A stretch of DNA of 64,000 nt from G963677485 sp964519405 (GTDB lineage: Bacteria > Armatimonadota > HRBIN16). Under the pieces are notes generated by a model. The model saw only the letters and a program-made list of their open reading frames with translations. It did no database searches and had not been told where the DNA came from. The stretch is from NCBI GenBank assembly GCA_964519405.1, contig CAZFLA010000006.1, positions 1 through 64,000 on the forward strand, read 5' to 3'. Shown in pieces: positions 36,476 through 45,922 of the stretch (position 1 is the stretch's first letter; each line of letters starts with the position of its first letter). Made by a program: the position numbers and the translations under genes.

Positions 36476-37642
36476 ATGAGTGTTCCGCATTCATCTATAG
36501 ACAAAGTAAAATCTCTCTTTATCAATAAATATGGATATAACCCGACTTATGTTTCGGCGGCTCCTGGTCGAATTGAGATCCTAGGTAATCATACAGACTA
36601 CAACCTTGGTTACGTCATGAGTGCTGCAATCGACCGCTACACAATGTTTGCTGTCGCTCGTACTGATAGCAGTATTTGCAATGTGTATTCCGATTCACAG
36701 CCAGAACCGAAACAGTTCGACCTTAACTCTATCACCAGAGGTGAACAACCGAGTTGGGAAGACTATATCAAGGGCGTCATCGCTGAGCTTCAAAAGCAGG
36801 GAGTGACTGTCCCTGGTTTTGATGCGGTACTAACTTCCAATGTACCACTTGGTGCAGGACTCAGCAGCTCAGCTGCTCTTGAGGTCAGTTGTTGTTTAGC
36901 ACTGTTGGCCATTGCAGGAGTTGATTGGTCCGCTTGGAAGATAGCCGAGACAGGTAAAGCCGCAGAAAATGAGTTTGTCGGTATGCCGTGCGGAATTCTT
37001 GACCAGTTTTCATCTACTTTTGGCACCCAAGATGCCATGATGTGGCTGGACACCCGAACAAAACAATATGAAGCATGTTATTTGCCGGCCACTCCACGCC
37101 TTGAGCTATGCCTGGTGAACTCGATGGGTGTTCATGCACTCACCGAGGGTAAATACGCTGATCGCTTTGCTGAGTGTAAATCAGCCAGGGACTGGTTCGC
37201 GAAGTTCAACCCTGAGGCTCAGGAGCTGCGCGACGTAACTCTCTGTGATTTCCTCGCCAACAAAGAGGGTCTTGATGATATCTTGATGCGGCGCGCGAAA
37301 CATATCGTCACCGAGAACCAACGCGTTCTTGATGCCAAGATAGCACTTGAGAAGGGTGATGTGGAGTCGCTAGGCCGGCTGATGTATGAATCGCATATCA
37401 GCNNNNNNNNNNACTCAACATCTGGCCTCGACCTACTCGTTGGTTTGGCCAAGAAGCATCACGCTTTAGGTGCACGCCTCATGGGCGGGGGATGGGGTGG
37501 AGCTGTTATCTGCCTGGTTCCCGAGGACATCATTGGCGACTTCGAGCTCTCCATTGCTGCTGACTACAAAAAGGCGACCGGGTTGCAGCCCTCTATCTTC
37601 CGCACTGTGCCTGCTCAAGGCGCACAGATATTCAAGCTCTAA
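36476..37642 (+). CDS. galK: Galactokinase
   Basis: GHMP kinase of about 390 residues that phosphorylates galactose to galactose 1-phosphate in the Leloir pathway. Seen: the galactokinase signature GRIEILGNHTDYNLG, the ATP loop LGAGLSSSAALEVS, and the C-terminal GARLMGGGWGGAVICLV. Interrupted by N (37403-37412) after MYESHIS, where family members have roughly LRDDYEV, so about seven codons are missing. The start at 36476 has AAGGAG 6 bases before it. It follows parB by 20 bases, an unusual neighbour. Otherwise full length. Confidence 0.92.
   Translation: MSVPHSSIDKVKSLFINKYGYNPTYVSAAPGRIEILGNHTDYNLGYVMSAAIDRYTMFAVARTDSSICNVYSDSQPEPKQFDLNSITRGEQPSWEDYIKGVIAELQKQGVTVPGFDAVLTSNVPLGAGLSSSAALEVSCCLALLAIAGVDWSAWKIAETGKAAENEFVGMPCGILDQFSSTFGTQDAMMWLDTRTKQYEACYLPATPRLELCLVNSMGVHALTEGKYADRFAECKSARDWFAKFNPEAQELRDVTLCDFLANKEGLDDILMRRAKHIVTENQRVLDAKIALEKGDVESLGRLMYESHISXXXXSTSGLDLLVGLAKKHHALGARLMGGGWGGAVICLVPEDIIGDFELSIAADYKKATGLQPSIFRTVPAQGAQIFKL
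37403..37412. other. Assembly gap (10 N)
   Basis: Ten N inside galK at the conserved SHxSLRDDY region. About 20 bases are probably missing, so the run is a placeholder. Confidence 0.95.
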
Positions 37643-37683
37643 AAACACAAAACTCCGGAGGACGCTCATGTTTCCTCCGGAGT
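37640..37683 (-). terminator. Bidirectional terminator between galK and the nuclease gene
   Basis: ACTCCGGAGGA (37652-37662) and TCCTCCGGAGT (37673-37683) form a perfect 11-bp stem. On the minus strand it is followed by TTTTGTGTTTTT, a good U-tract. On the plus strand the tail is weaker. Confidence 0.85.
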
Positions 37684-37702
37684 ATACGTTTGCTTTTCTT
37701 TG

Positions 37703-38203
37703 TTATTCGATATCTATCTGCTGAGCGTAGCGAATTACCCTTTCATAAACGTATACGGGCACATGACATTTCATCGCCACGACTATCGCATCGCTCGGAC
37801 GTGAGTCTATTGATATAACCCTTTCGTCCGGCAGCCGAACTCGTATTTTGGCGTAGTATGTTTTCTGCCATACGTCATCGATAATCGCGTCAACAATACG
37901 CCCGCCCATTTGATCCACGATACTCACAATGAGATCGTGGCTGAATGGTCGTTCCGCGGGCTCTTCGTTGATCTGATCATTAACAGTAGATGCATCTGTT
38001 GGGGAGACGTAAATCATCATCCCTCTTCCATTACCGTCTTCTAATCCGATAGCATACTTCGGTGTTAAATCATCGAATTGACTTTCTGCCTTGAAGATAC
38101 CTGTCAGTTGTACACTGCGTTCCGCAGTTTCGTCAACCTCATAATGCAAGGTATCAAAGATTCTGTCTATCGAATACTCATCTTCGGACCACTGGTTATC
38201 CAT
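37703..38203 (-). CDS. Bifunctional nuclease family protein (DUF151)
   Basis: Protein of 166 residues. The DUF151/BFN core is clear: DRIVDAIIDDVWQKTYYAKI-like segment followed by DERVISIDSRPSDAIVVAM and VPVYVYERV, the family's conserved R-P-S-D-A-I. Related proteins have DNase/RNase activity in plants and are single-domain proteins in many bacteria. It lies 73 bases downstream of rho on the same strand, ending in a terminator, so it is probably the second gene of a rho transcript. Biological role in bacteria is poorly known. Confidence 0.85.
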   Translation of the reverse strand: MDNQWSEDEYSIDRIFDTLHYEVDETAERSVQLTGIFKAESQFDDLTPKYAIGLEDGNGRGMMIYVSPTDASTVNDQINEEPAERPFSHDLIVSIVDQMGGRIVDAIIDDVWQKTYYAKIRVRLPDERVISIDSRPSDAIVVAMKCHVPVYVYERVIRYAQQIDIE

Positions 38204-38276
38204 CTCGGCTCCTGCACTGATTTCACTAGGATTGTCTGCAGCTTCGTTGCCATAAACAACCGATGTCAGTATATGT

Positions 38277-39554
38277 TTACTTGCCTTGATCCTTCAGAGC
38301 CGTGTCCACTGCCATTAAAAAGGCTTCGTTATTCGGTGTATGTGTTAGCATACCCACCAGCTGTTCTGCTGCTGGTATCGTATCCATATTGGATAGGTGC
38401 CTTCGCAGCTTCCACAGGCCCTTGAGTTCGTCTTCAGTATACAATAATTCTTCGTGTCTTGTACCTGAATGCAGCACATCAATTGCAGGAAATATGCGGC
38501 GATCGCTCAATGTTCGGTCAAGAACCAGCTCCATATTGCCGGTTCCCTTAAACTCTTCGAAAATTACCTCATCCATTCGGCTGCCTGTATCTACCAGAGC
38601 CGTCGCGAGAACCGTTAAGCTGCCGCCCTGTTCGATGTTTCGTGCCGCACCGAAAAATCTCTTCGGTCGGTAGAGTGCGGATGGGTCCAAACCACCAGAT
38701 AATGTTCGTCCGCTGGGGTTTACTGTGAGGTTGCTGGCACGTGATAATCGTGTGAGGCTGTCCAGCAAAATGACGACATCATGCTTGGACTCAACCATGC
38801 GCTTTGCCATTTCCAGTGTCATATCAGCCACTCGCATATGATTTTCAGGCATCTCATCGAAGGTGCTGCTGACAACACGCCCCTTCACGCTTCTGCGGAT
38901 GTCGGTCACTTCCTCAGGACGTTCGTCAACTAGCAACACCAATAGCTGAACTTCAGGATGATTGGTGGTTAAACTGTTGGCAATGGACTTCAATAACGTG
39001 GTTTTACCGGCTTTCGGAGGGGCCACGATTAGTCCGCGCTGTCCCTTACCTACAGGTGATACCAGGTCAATCAACCGGCTGCTGATGTTTTTAGCACCAT
39101 TCTCTAACCTAAACCGCTGGGTAGGATATATTGGAGTAAGCTCATCGAACGAGTATCGGTGCCGGGCAGTCTCTGGATTTTGGTTATTAACATGCTCAAC
39201 CCTTAACAAACCAAAGTATTTTTCATTATCCTTTGGAGGTCGAACCATACCAGCTACCGTGTCGCCAGTTTTTAGGTCAAATCTTTTAATCTGAGTTTGC
39301 GATACATAAATGTCATCACTGCCATTCATGGCGAAATTGACATCACGACGAATAAACCCAAATCCATCAGACATCGCCTCTAATACGCCTTCAGCGCGGA
39401 TCTGCCCGCCTGAATCTGCATGAAACTGTAGGACTTTCTTAATGACTTCCTGGCGTCGAGCATTTTCTTCTACGATGACGTTTCGAGAGCGGGCAAAGAG
39501 ATGGAGTTCCTCAAGGCTGAGAGTATCAAATGAGGATAGGTCAAGGTTTTCCAT
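38277..39554 (-). CDS. rho: Transcription termination factor Rho
   Basis: Protein of 425 residues, a hexameric RNA helicase that terminates transcription. Order: N-terminal helical Rho-N domain (about 1-45), cold-shock-like RNA-binding domain (SDGFGFIRRDVNFAMNGSDDI), and ATPase domain with Walker A APPKAGKTT (178-186), Walker B VVILLDSLTRLSRA, and the Q/R-loop region (KGRVVSSTFD). All expected elements are present. A -10-like box is about 200 bases upstream, implying a long leader, as with autoregulated rho genes elsewhere. Confidence 0.98.
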   Translation of the reverse strand: MENLDLSSFDTLSLEELHLFARSRNVIVEENARRQEVIKKVLQFHADSGGQIRAEGVLEAMSDGFGFIRRDVNFAMNGSDDIYVSQTQIKRFDLKTGDTVAGMVRPPKDNEKYFGLLRVEHVNNQNPETARHRYSFDELTPIYPTQRFRLENGAKNISSRLIDLVSPVGKGQRGLIVAPPKAGKTTLLKSIANSLTTNHPEVQLLVLLVDERPEEVTDIRRSVKGRVVSSTFDEMPENHMRVADMTLEMAKRMVESKHDVVILLDSLTRLSRASNLTVNPSGRTLSGGLDPSALYRPKRFFGAARNIEQGGSLTVLATALVDTGSRMDEVIFEEFKGTGNMELVLDRTLSDRRIFPAIDVLHSGTRHEELLYTEDELKGLWKLRRHLSNMDTIPAAEQLVGMLTHTPNNEAFLMAVDTALKDQGK

Positions 39555-39749
39555 TCAGCTAATCACCTTTAGGGTTAAGAGGGCGCTGTCCCGCCGTTAA
39601 AATGGGCGCGCCTGAAAATCCGCAAAATACCCGATACCATTACGATTTATCGGCTTGGATTTTGCTTTGTCGGGATTCTTACGGAAGCCACGTATGACAT
39701 TTACATTACATGGCCGCTAGAAGAGTGGATATGTCTTCTTCTAGTATAT

Positions 39750-39755
39750 TATAGC
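39750..39755 (-). promoter_or_regulatory. Candidate -10 box for rho
   Basis: Minus-strand TATAAT at 39755-39750, about 195 bases before the rho start. No convincing -35 was seen. The leader in between contains no recognised element. Confidence 0.35.
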
Positions 39756-39806
39756 GCATGTTTATCGTCATCAGTGAGCAGCATACATGTTATTTAACGA
39801 TGATTC

Positions 39807-40340
39807 CTATTCTGGGTCACCCTCAAATACACCGATATATGGCAAATTGCGATATTTACCGGCGTAATCCAGCCCGTAACCTATCACAAATTCATCCGGG
39901 ATATCGAATCCAACGTAGTCAACATGAACATCGATCTGCCTTCTGGCGGGCTTATCGAGAAGTGTGGCGATGCGGTAACTCTTGGCGTTGTGCAGCCGCA
40001 GGTTGTCCAGTAGGAACTTCAGCGTCAATCCAGTATCTACGATGTCTTCCACGATGATAATATCGCGGCCAACCACATTCTGGTCCAGGTCTTTCATAAT
40101 CCTCACCACACCGCTGCTGCGTGTGGCTGTACCGTAACTGCTTATGGAGACGAAGTCATAGTCAAGCTCCCCGTCTATAGCGCGGATCAAATCTGCCAAA
40201 AACACAGCCGCTCCCTGAAGCACACCTACGAATAACGGCTTACTATCTGGACCTAAGTCCTGCCGGATCTGCCTGCCTAATTCCTTGATGCGCTCCGCTA
40301 TTTGCTGTTCCGATATGAGTTCCCTTATTGTCATTTTCAT
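39807..40340 (-). CDS. hpt: Hypoxanthine(-guanine) phosphoribosyltransferase
   Basis: Protein of 177 residues. The PRPP-binding motif VEDIVDTG is at residues 97-104, with upstream loop VGVLQGAAVFLADL and the C-terminal GFDIPDEFVIGYGLDYA. It converts hypoxanthine or guanine to IMP or GMP. ATG at 40340 or two codons later. It stands alone here rather than next to tilS and ftsH, but purine salvage is shared with guaA a few kilobases away beyond the McrBC insertion. Confidence 0.95.
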   Translation of the reverse strand: MKMTIRELISEQQIAERIKELGRQIRQDLGPDSKPLFVGVLQGAAVFLADLIRAIDGELDYDFVSISSYGTATRSSGVVRIMKDLDQNVVGRDIIIVEDIVDTGLTLKFLLDNLRLHNAKSYRIATLLDKPARRQIDVHVDYVGFDIPDEFVIGYGLDYAGKYRNLPYIGVFEGDPE

Positions 40341-40565
40341 CTACCTAGCTGTGTTTTGATGTGGTTCTGTATTAAGTATAGATCGTGCGGAGTGATAAAA
40401 GTTTGTTTATGCCGACTGTGTACTACTATACCTAAACTAGTTTACTGGTGAACCCAGTGGAGTGCAATAGTGATCATGGAGACTTTGGATGGTGCAGCAT
40501 ATGGTTCATGTAACTCGGAAGGAAAACCGGCACCTATTATCGGGTCGCATAATGAGCGTTCCCGC

Positions 40566-41906
40566 TTAATTGTCTTGATACTGACTCACACGATTCTCAA
40601 GAACTGCTCTGAATTCTTTCTCTTGCTGCTTCATCTTAGCCACAAAGCCGTCATAGTTGTCGGCATCATTCGGGATTTTCAAACCATGTTTTGTGACACT
40701 TATGTCTTCTCTCGGCTCCACATCCATTTCGTAGCTAGAGCCCCTGTTCATCAGTAGTTTTAGGTCGTCCCCGCCATTAGTTTCAGGATAGAGATAAAAT
40801 CCTTCCTTAGCATCAAACCGAAACATGTATGCAAGCACTTGCAGGTAGTCCTTGTTACCTACATTCTCAATCGGCTTGTATTTTGCATCAGCGATAACGC
40901 GGTTTTTGGCATCTCGACTGATGAAATCTGGGTAGATAAGGCCGACATTTCCTGAAAATAAACGCTGCGCACCTTTACCGTTCTTGTTCATCGGATGATA
41001 AAACATATCGTCAATAAGCACATTGACATACTCTTCCCACAGCCATGCTCCGTCAAACAAAATCCCGTATACCTGACGTGTGCCGGCTCCAATCAGATGC
41101 TTCTGGTGTTGCAAGATCAAAATGCACAGATGCTGCAAGGCACGATATTCGTTGAAATAAGCATGCCTGATGGTATTCTGCTCATTCACGGTGACTATAT
41201 TCATCTTGTCGTATGGTTCGTAATTCGAAGTTGCGTCTGTAACAAGCTTCACTTCTTCCTTGACCTTAACAAGAAGACGATTGCCGTAGGACTTTCTCTT
41301 GATAAACTCAATTGTGTGGCGCACCAGTTCCATTAATTGGTTATCGTATGAGAACTCCCTCTGGCTGTATGCTACATTCCCGACAAAGGGATTATTCTTT
41401 GCGATATGCCTTGCGATGTCGATTGTGCCCTTTAGGTGGCTGTTATTGTATCTGTTGCGAATATAGGTTTTGAAGATTCCTTTCCGCATGGCCTTCTTCA
41501 GATAGTAAGGAAATAGAAACAGCATAAGGTTATACAACCTGCTATCTTGATTAGCATCTATTTCCATATCTACAATATTGGGGAATTCCAATACTCGGTC
41601 AAGCAGATACTGAAATAGGTAGTCGTTATCTCCGGTACAAAAACGCGACGAGATGACAAGCCGTTCATCTCCGCAGCCAAGAAAGCCCATGATATTTCCC
41701 GAACGGAAGTATTCATTTACGCTCTGAAGAAGCAGCTGATCCTTTGCGATGTCTTCAGCATTGCCAACTGTCTCAGGGAAGACAAACACACCCTCCTTTT
41801 CAAGCTGCTCAAGTGTTTTATCCGCAACCTTCCGAGTAACCTTTGGTATCTCAGAAAAAACCTCTTTTGTGGTGTGTGTATTATCTTTAATCCTGAGCTG
41901 CTTCAT
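40566..41906 (-). CDS. McrC family 5-methylcytosine restriction nuclease subunit
   Basis: Protein of 446 residues from ATG 41906 (MKQLRIKDNTHTTKEV), overlapping the McrB-like gene by 20 bases. An ATG at 41972 is less likely because it would overlap by 86 bases. The C-terminal PD-(D/E)xK nuclease is visible: LWEEYVNVLIDDMF, LIYPDFISRD and VIADAKYKP. In McrBC, McrC is the endonuclease that McrB recruits to modified DNA. The locus is visibly more AT-rich than guaA and hpt around it, suggesting acquisition as a defence unit. Confidence 0.88.
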   Translation of the reverse strand: MKQLRIKDNTHTTKEVFSEIPKVTRKVADKTLEQLEKEGVFVFPETVGNAEDIAKDQLLLQSVNEYFRSGNIMGFLGCGDERLVISSRFCTGDNDYLFQYLLDRVLEFPNIVDMEIDANQDSRLYNLMLFLFPYYLKKAMRKGIFKTYIRNRYNNSHLKGTIDIARHIAKNNPFVGNVAYSQREFSYDNQLMELVRHTIEFIKRKSYGNRLLVKVKEEVKLVTDATSNYEPYDKMNIVTVNEQNTIRHAYFNEYRALQHLCILILQHQKHLIGAGTRQVYGILFDGAWLWEEYVNVLIDDMFYHPMNKNGKGAQRLFSGNVGLIYPDFISRDAKNRVIADAKYKPIENVGNKDYLQVLAYMFRFDAKEGFYLYPETNGGDDLKLLMNRGSSYEMDVEPREDISVTKHGLKIPNDADNYDGFVAKMKQQEKEFRAVLENRVSQYQDN

Positions 41907-43833
41907 CCAAACCAACATTCGGCTTCTTGTAGCCATATGCCTTGGCGAATTTCTGCATAATACCTTCTTCATCGTATATACCGTGAATGTAGTCCTTCAG
42001 AAGAGGCTGAAGGTAATCTGTCCACAGCTGATCGAAGCTCAGTGTTTTCAGCTTCAGGAAATACGATGCGCCGATCTGGTAGTTTTCATTCAGGTCCTCT
42101 GCATTCGCAATCTCTTTGTTAAGAGCGCTCATGCGGCTGATCGCTTCTTCTTTCAGTTCCTCGTTATCAAGAAGAGCCAGCATCTCAAGGTGTTCGTCAG
42201 CCCGAAGTTCCAGAAAGCGGAATCGACGGCGCATAGCAAAGTCAAAGCTGTCTACTGATCTGTCAATATCATTCATTGTCCCGATAATGTAGACATTCTC
42301 AGGTATATAGAACTTTTCATTCGGATCGTCGTGGAGATTCGAATACTGCGTGGATACCTCTCCAGCCCGTCCTCGATATCCGGGATCTATAGAAAAAAAG
42401 AGTTCACCGAATATCTTGGATATCTCACCGCGGTTAATTTCATCAATGATGAAGACGTATTTCTTCAACTCAACCGGATTTGCACCAGACATAGGCTTAT
42501 GAGATTTCTTTGCTTGAATTGCTTTGCAAATAGGAAGCTCATAGGAGAATTGTTGTGTACCGAACTTCTTTCCGAAGAATTCCGTTACATCCTTGACCTT
42601 CTCAAACTTAAACCCTGATTCGATCATCCTTTGTATGTTTTCTCTACTGACAGAGAGCCTCTTTATGGTCTCGTTATCCGGAATATATACATTGATGTGT
42701 TTATCATCAAAGCCGCTAATGAAGAATTTATTACCATTGGCCGTCTTCAGAGACGCAGCTTCGGCTCTGTCCAGATCTAGATCGTCAAGGTAATCGTCGA
42801 TCATATTTTGGGCGGATACTTCCTTTTCAATCTCTTCTTTGGATTTCTGAGAATCCTCGTAGTTCTTCCTGGCACATGCAACAAACTTCTTGAACACGCC
42901 ATCCTGCAGTTCAAAGCCCATTGTGCCATCGTCATTCACCTTTGGACGCAGGCCTTCTACGAAATCCGTGTAATCGTAGCTTGGATGGAACTGAACAAAT
43001 TCCACCTGTTTTCTCTGCTCATCTGTCAGAAGTGTATAGTCATCATAATAGCCTTTGCTGATTATGTCTGCGGCAATCATCTTTGCAAGATAGGATTTTC
43101 CGGTTCCCGGAGCACCTCGGAACACGATATTTTTCGACTCGATCAGCATAGGCGAATAGGGATTCATGTAGTCGATCTTCCCAATGACTATTGGTTCAGG
43201 CTCTTCTGGTGTCTGCATGTCTTCTTTCGCGTCCTTCTTGCGATATACAAGAACAAAGTGATCTCCGGTTTCACCGAATCGCTTCAGACACTCCTGCACG
43301 AACATAATCGTGGAGAATATGTTCCAGCAGTAGATCACAAACAACCTACCGTTGTCGTAACTGTAGGTCATATATTCAAGAGTATTCTTATATTTCTTGA
43401 ACTCATCGACACTTGGATAAATGCCCTTGATGATCTCACCGTCTAGGGTATAACGACAAGTGGGGAAGTGTTCCTTCTCTTCAACAGATAAGGCAGCGAG
43501 CTGTTTTTCAAACACCTGACACGCGATACGCGGCATGGTTTGGTTGGAGTTACGTCTCTCGCCCTTGTTATAGTTGCGATGTATCTCTGTGCCATCCGCC
43601 TTTATAAATGACGCAATCAACGGTTTGTAACTATGACCAAGTTCCAGGTTATCCAGTGTGAAGCACTCGTCCGTTGATGTCACACTGTCTTGGGTGATCG
43701 TCAGCTCGAACTTCACCTGTATAGGTTGATTGTTGAGTCCTTCCTGCTGCATATAACTCTTTACCTCCACATCATTAAAGTTATCAGGTGTGATGTCCAT
43801 ACAATTCGCAATGTAATCTGCCACGGCTATCAC
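41887..43833 (-). CDS. McrB-like AAA+ restriction GTPase with unknown N-terminal domain
   Basis: Protein of 648 residues, GTG start assumed at 43833. GTG 43824 and ATG 43800 are alternatives, as no strong ribosome binding site was seen. The N-terminal 200 residues match no DNA-recognition domain I know. They are followed by Walker A GAPGTGKS (240-247), a Walker B region FIIDEINRGEISKIFGEL, and GTMNDIDRSVDSFDFAMRRR, the McrB-type GTPase motif and sensor. It should bind modified DNA through its N-terminus and translocate to activate McrC. It forms an operon with the downstream McrC gene. Confidence 0.88.
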   Translation of the reverse strand: MIAVADYIANCMDITPDNFNDVEVKSYMQQEGLNNQPIQVKFELTITQDSVTSTDECFTLDNLELGHSYKPLIASFIKADGTEIHRNYNKGERRNSNQTMPRIACQVFEKQLAALSVEEKEHFPTCRYTLDGEIIKGIYPSVDEFKKYKNTLEYMTYSYDNGRLFVIYCWNIFSTIMFVQECLKRFGETGDHFVLVYRKKDAKEDMQTPEEPEPIVIGKIDYMNPYSPMLIESKNIVFRGAPGTGKSYLAKMIAADIISKGYYDDYTLLTDEQRKQVEFVQFHPSYDYTDFVEGLRPKVNDDGTMGFELQDGVFKKFVACARKNYEDSQKSKEEIEKEVSAQNMIDDYLDDLDLDRAEAASLKTANGNKFFISGFDDKHINVYIPDNETIKRLSVSRENIQRMIESGFKFEKVKDVTEFFGKKFGTQQFSYELPICKAIQAKKSHKPMSGANPVELKKYVFIIDEINRGEISKIFGELFFSIDPGYRGRAGEVSTQYSNLHDDPNEKFYIPENVYIIGTMNDIDRSVDSFDFAMRRRFRFLELRADEHLEMLALLDNEELKEEAISRMSALNKEIANAEDLNENYQIGASYFLKLKTLSFDQLWTDYLQPLLKDYIHGIYDEEGIMQKFAKAYGYKKPNVGLDEAAQD

Positions 43834-43948
43834 ATAATTCGGCGGTGACTTCCATTACCATCATAATAACCCGAATTAAGTTATCTCACAGCTTAAGCAT
43901 ATCTCAATTTACAACGATTCATGTCATAACCATCTGCACTAACGGGCT

Positions 43949-43980
43949 CAAAAAAAACACCCTGTTTTTCAACAGGGTGT
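43949..43980 (-). terminator. Rho-independent terminator downstream of guaA
   Basis: ACACCCTG (43957-43964) and CAGGGTGT (43973-43980) form an 8-bp stem. On the minus strand it is followed by TTTTTTT. It lies about 200 bases after the guaA stop, beyond a repeat copy. Confidence 0.8.
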
Positions 43981-44159
43981 AAAAACAAACCGCGGATGAA
44001 CGCGCATGGCGTGCATGGAGCGGAATCTCGTGCGACCTAGCATTAACGCATCACCCAAACCCACTCAATGCGATGTATCTGCATACATTCAGGTCTACAG
44101 CGGAAACTAATGCTTATCCGCGTTCATTAGCGTTCATTTGTGTCATCCGCGTTAGTATG
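43981..44159 (-). repeat. Inverted copy of the roughly 168-bp dispersed repeat
   Basis: AAAACAAACCGCGGATGAAC (43983-44002) and, near 44114-44158, the segment reading ATCCGCGTTCATTAGCGTTC and TTTGTGTCATCCGCGTTAG. Read on the minus strand they are the end of one unit, a spacer, then the start of another, as in the arrays at 50.2 and 53.1 kb. Between guaA and its terminator. Confidence 0.65.
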
Positions 44160-44187
44160 CCTCGGTTAAATGCCTAGCTCAGCCAGC

Positions 44188-45744
44188 CTACTCCCACTCG
44201 ATGGTTGCTGGCGGTTTACTGGTGATGTCGTAGACCACGCGGTTGACACCGGGCACCTCGCCAACGATGCGGTTGGAGGCCTTCTCCAGCACTTCATACG
44301 GGATCCTCGCCCAGTCGGCTGTCATCGCGTCCTCGCTGACCACCGCACGAAGGATAATCGGTCGGCCGTATGTTCGCTGGTCGCCCATCACACCCACGCT
44401 GCGGATGTCGGGGATAGCAGCGTAACTCTGCCAAATCTGACGGTAGATGCCAGCCGCTTTCAGCTCTTCGCGGAAAATGAAGTCTGCAGCGCGTACCGCC
44501 TCAATCTTCTCTTCCGTCACTTCGCCAATGATCCGCACCGCAAGTCCTGGTCCTGGGAATGGCTGACGCCATACGATGTCCTCTGGCAAACCGAGCTCCG
44601 CGGCGACTGCGCGCACCTCGTCCTTAAACAGCCAGCGGAAGGGTTCAACCAGACTCAGCTTCATGTCGGCGGGCAGACCGCCCACGTTATGGTGGGTCTT
44701 AATCGTCTGACTATGCTTGGTGGCTCCGCTTTCGATTACATCTGGATACAGCGTGCCTTGACCAAGGAAGGTGCAGTCACGAAGCTCATCGGCATACTCT
44801 TCAAATACGCGGATGAACTCCTCACCGATGATCTTTCGCTTGCGTTCGGGCTCTGCAACACCAGCTAGCTTATCCATGAAGCGCTTCCTGGCGTCCACAA
44901 ACACCAGCTTAACAGGATAGTTCACGCTGAATGTTTGGCGAACTTGCTCCGCCTCACCCATTCGCAGCAGGTTATGGTCAACAAACAAGCAGGTGACTTT
45001 ATCGCCGCCCAATGCCTGGGTCAGCAGCGAAGCCAGCGTCATGCTGTCTACTCCACCGGACACAGCACAAAGAACTCTCGCATCGCCCACCTGTTCGCGA
45101 ATTCGCTGGCAGCTCTGTTCCACAAAGTTGCCCATGGTCCAATCGCCCTTGCATCCGCAGACACCAATGGCAAAGTTCTTCAGCAAATCGCTGCCGAATG
45201 GGGTGTGAACTACCTCAGGATGGAACTGAACCCCATAAAACCCGCGCGAAGGGTCGCTCATAGCGCCGACTGGCGTAGATGGTGTCTTAGCGGTCACTGT
45301 GAACCCAGGAGGTGGTGCAGTCACCTTATCTCCATGACTCATCCAACAGGTCTGCTCTGCAGTAATGCCAGTCCAGATGGTGTCCTTGGGGTTCGTGACA
45401 GTAAGATCGGTCCGACCGTATTCGCGCTGCCCTGTGGCTTCAACCTTGCCGCCAAGCAAGTAGGTCATCAGTTGATGGCCGTAGCAGATGCCAAGAACAG
45501 GTATCCCTAGCTCAAATACACCAGGATCTATCCTTGGCGCACCTTCTTCATATACACTGGAAGGTCCGCCGCTCAGCACGATTCCTTTGGGGTTACGTGC
45601 TGCAATGTCCTTCAGATCGGTATCTGCTGGGATGATTTCACTATATACTTTACACTCTCGGATTCGGCGTGCAATGAGCTGCGTGTATTGGGCGCCAAAA
45701 TCAACAACGAGGATTATTTCGGATGCAGGAGCTTGTTGTGCCAT
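44188..45744 (-). CDS. guaA: GMP synthase (glutamine-hydrolysing)
   Basis: Protein of 518 residues from ATG 45744 (MAQQAPASEIILVVDFG), with AAGGA about 8 bases upstream; the upstream in-frame ATGs lack this. It converts XMP to GMP using glutamine and ATP. Class I amidotransferase: GICYGHQLMTYLLGG (catalytic Cys) and VQFHPEVVHTP (His/Glu). ATP-pyrophosphatase: AVSGGVDSMTLASLL (P-loop). C-terminal dimerisation domain: GRPIILRAVVSEDAM to IEWE. Full length. Divergent from the glycosidase operon. Confidence 0.97.
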   Translation of the reverse strand: MAQQAPASEIILVVDFGAQYTQLIARRIRECKVYSEIIPADTDLKDIAARNPKGIVLSGGPSSVYEEGAPRIDPGVFELGIPVLGICYGHQLMTYLLGGKVEATGQREYGRTDLTVTNPKDTIWTGITAEQTCWMSHGDKVTAPPPGFTVTAKTPSTPVGAMSDPSRGFYGVQFHPEVVHTPFGSDLLKNFAIGVCGCKGDWTMGNFVEQSCQRIREQVGDARVLCAVSGGVDSMTLASLLTQALGGDKVTCLFVDHNLLRMGEAEQVRQTFSVNYPVKLVFVDARKRFMDKLAGVAEPERKRKIIGEEFIRVFEEYADELRDCTFLGQGTLYPDVIESGATKHSQTIKTHHNVGGLPADMKLSLVEPFRWLFKDEVRAVAAELGLPEDIVWRQPFPGPGLAVRIIGEVTEEKIEAVRAADFIFREELKAAGIYRQIWQSYAAIPDIRSVGVMGDQRTYGRPIILRAVVSEDAMTADWARIPYEVLEKASNRIVGEVPGVNRVVYDITSKPPATIEWE

Positions 45745-45854
45745 AGATTTTCCTTGTGGAGTGTTTGGTGTGTTACTATACATTACATTGTACCCACTAA
45801 TAAAATGAATGCCGAATAAGCGCAACTCTGCGCCGATTTACCCACGTTTTCCTC

Positions 45855-45883
45855 TTGCGCTGTCATTATTCGATGGCTATACT
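45855..45883 (+). promoter_or_regulatory. Candidate sigma70 promoter of the GHL6 operon
   Basis: TTGCGC (45855-45860), 17-base spacer and TATACT (45878-45883), about 40 bases before the start codon and ahead of AGGAG. Confidence 0.5.
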
Positions 45884-45922
45884 AGTAACAATCATACCCG
45901 CCAGCGTCATATAGGAGCTATC

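Noticed and set aside
41749..43446. Plus-strand open frames within mcrBC
   Set aside because: Other-strand shadows of the two restriction genes with hydrophobic, Cys-rich antisense composition.
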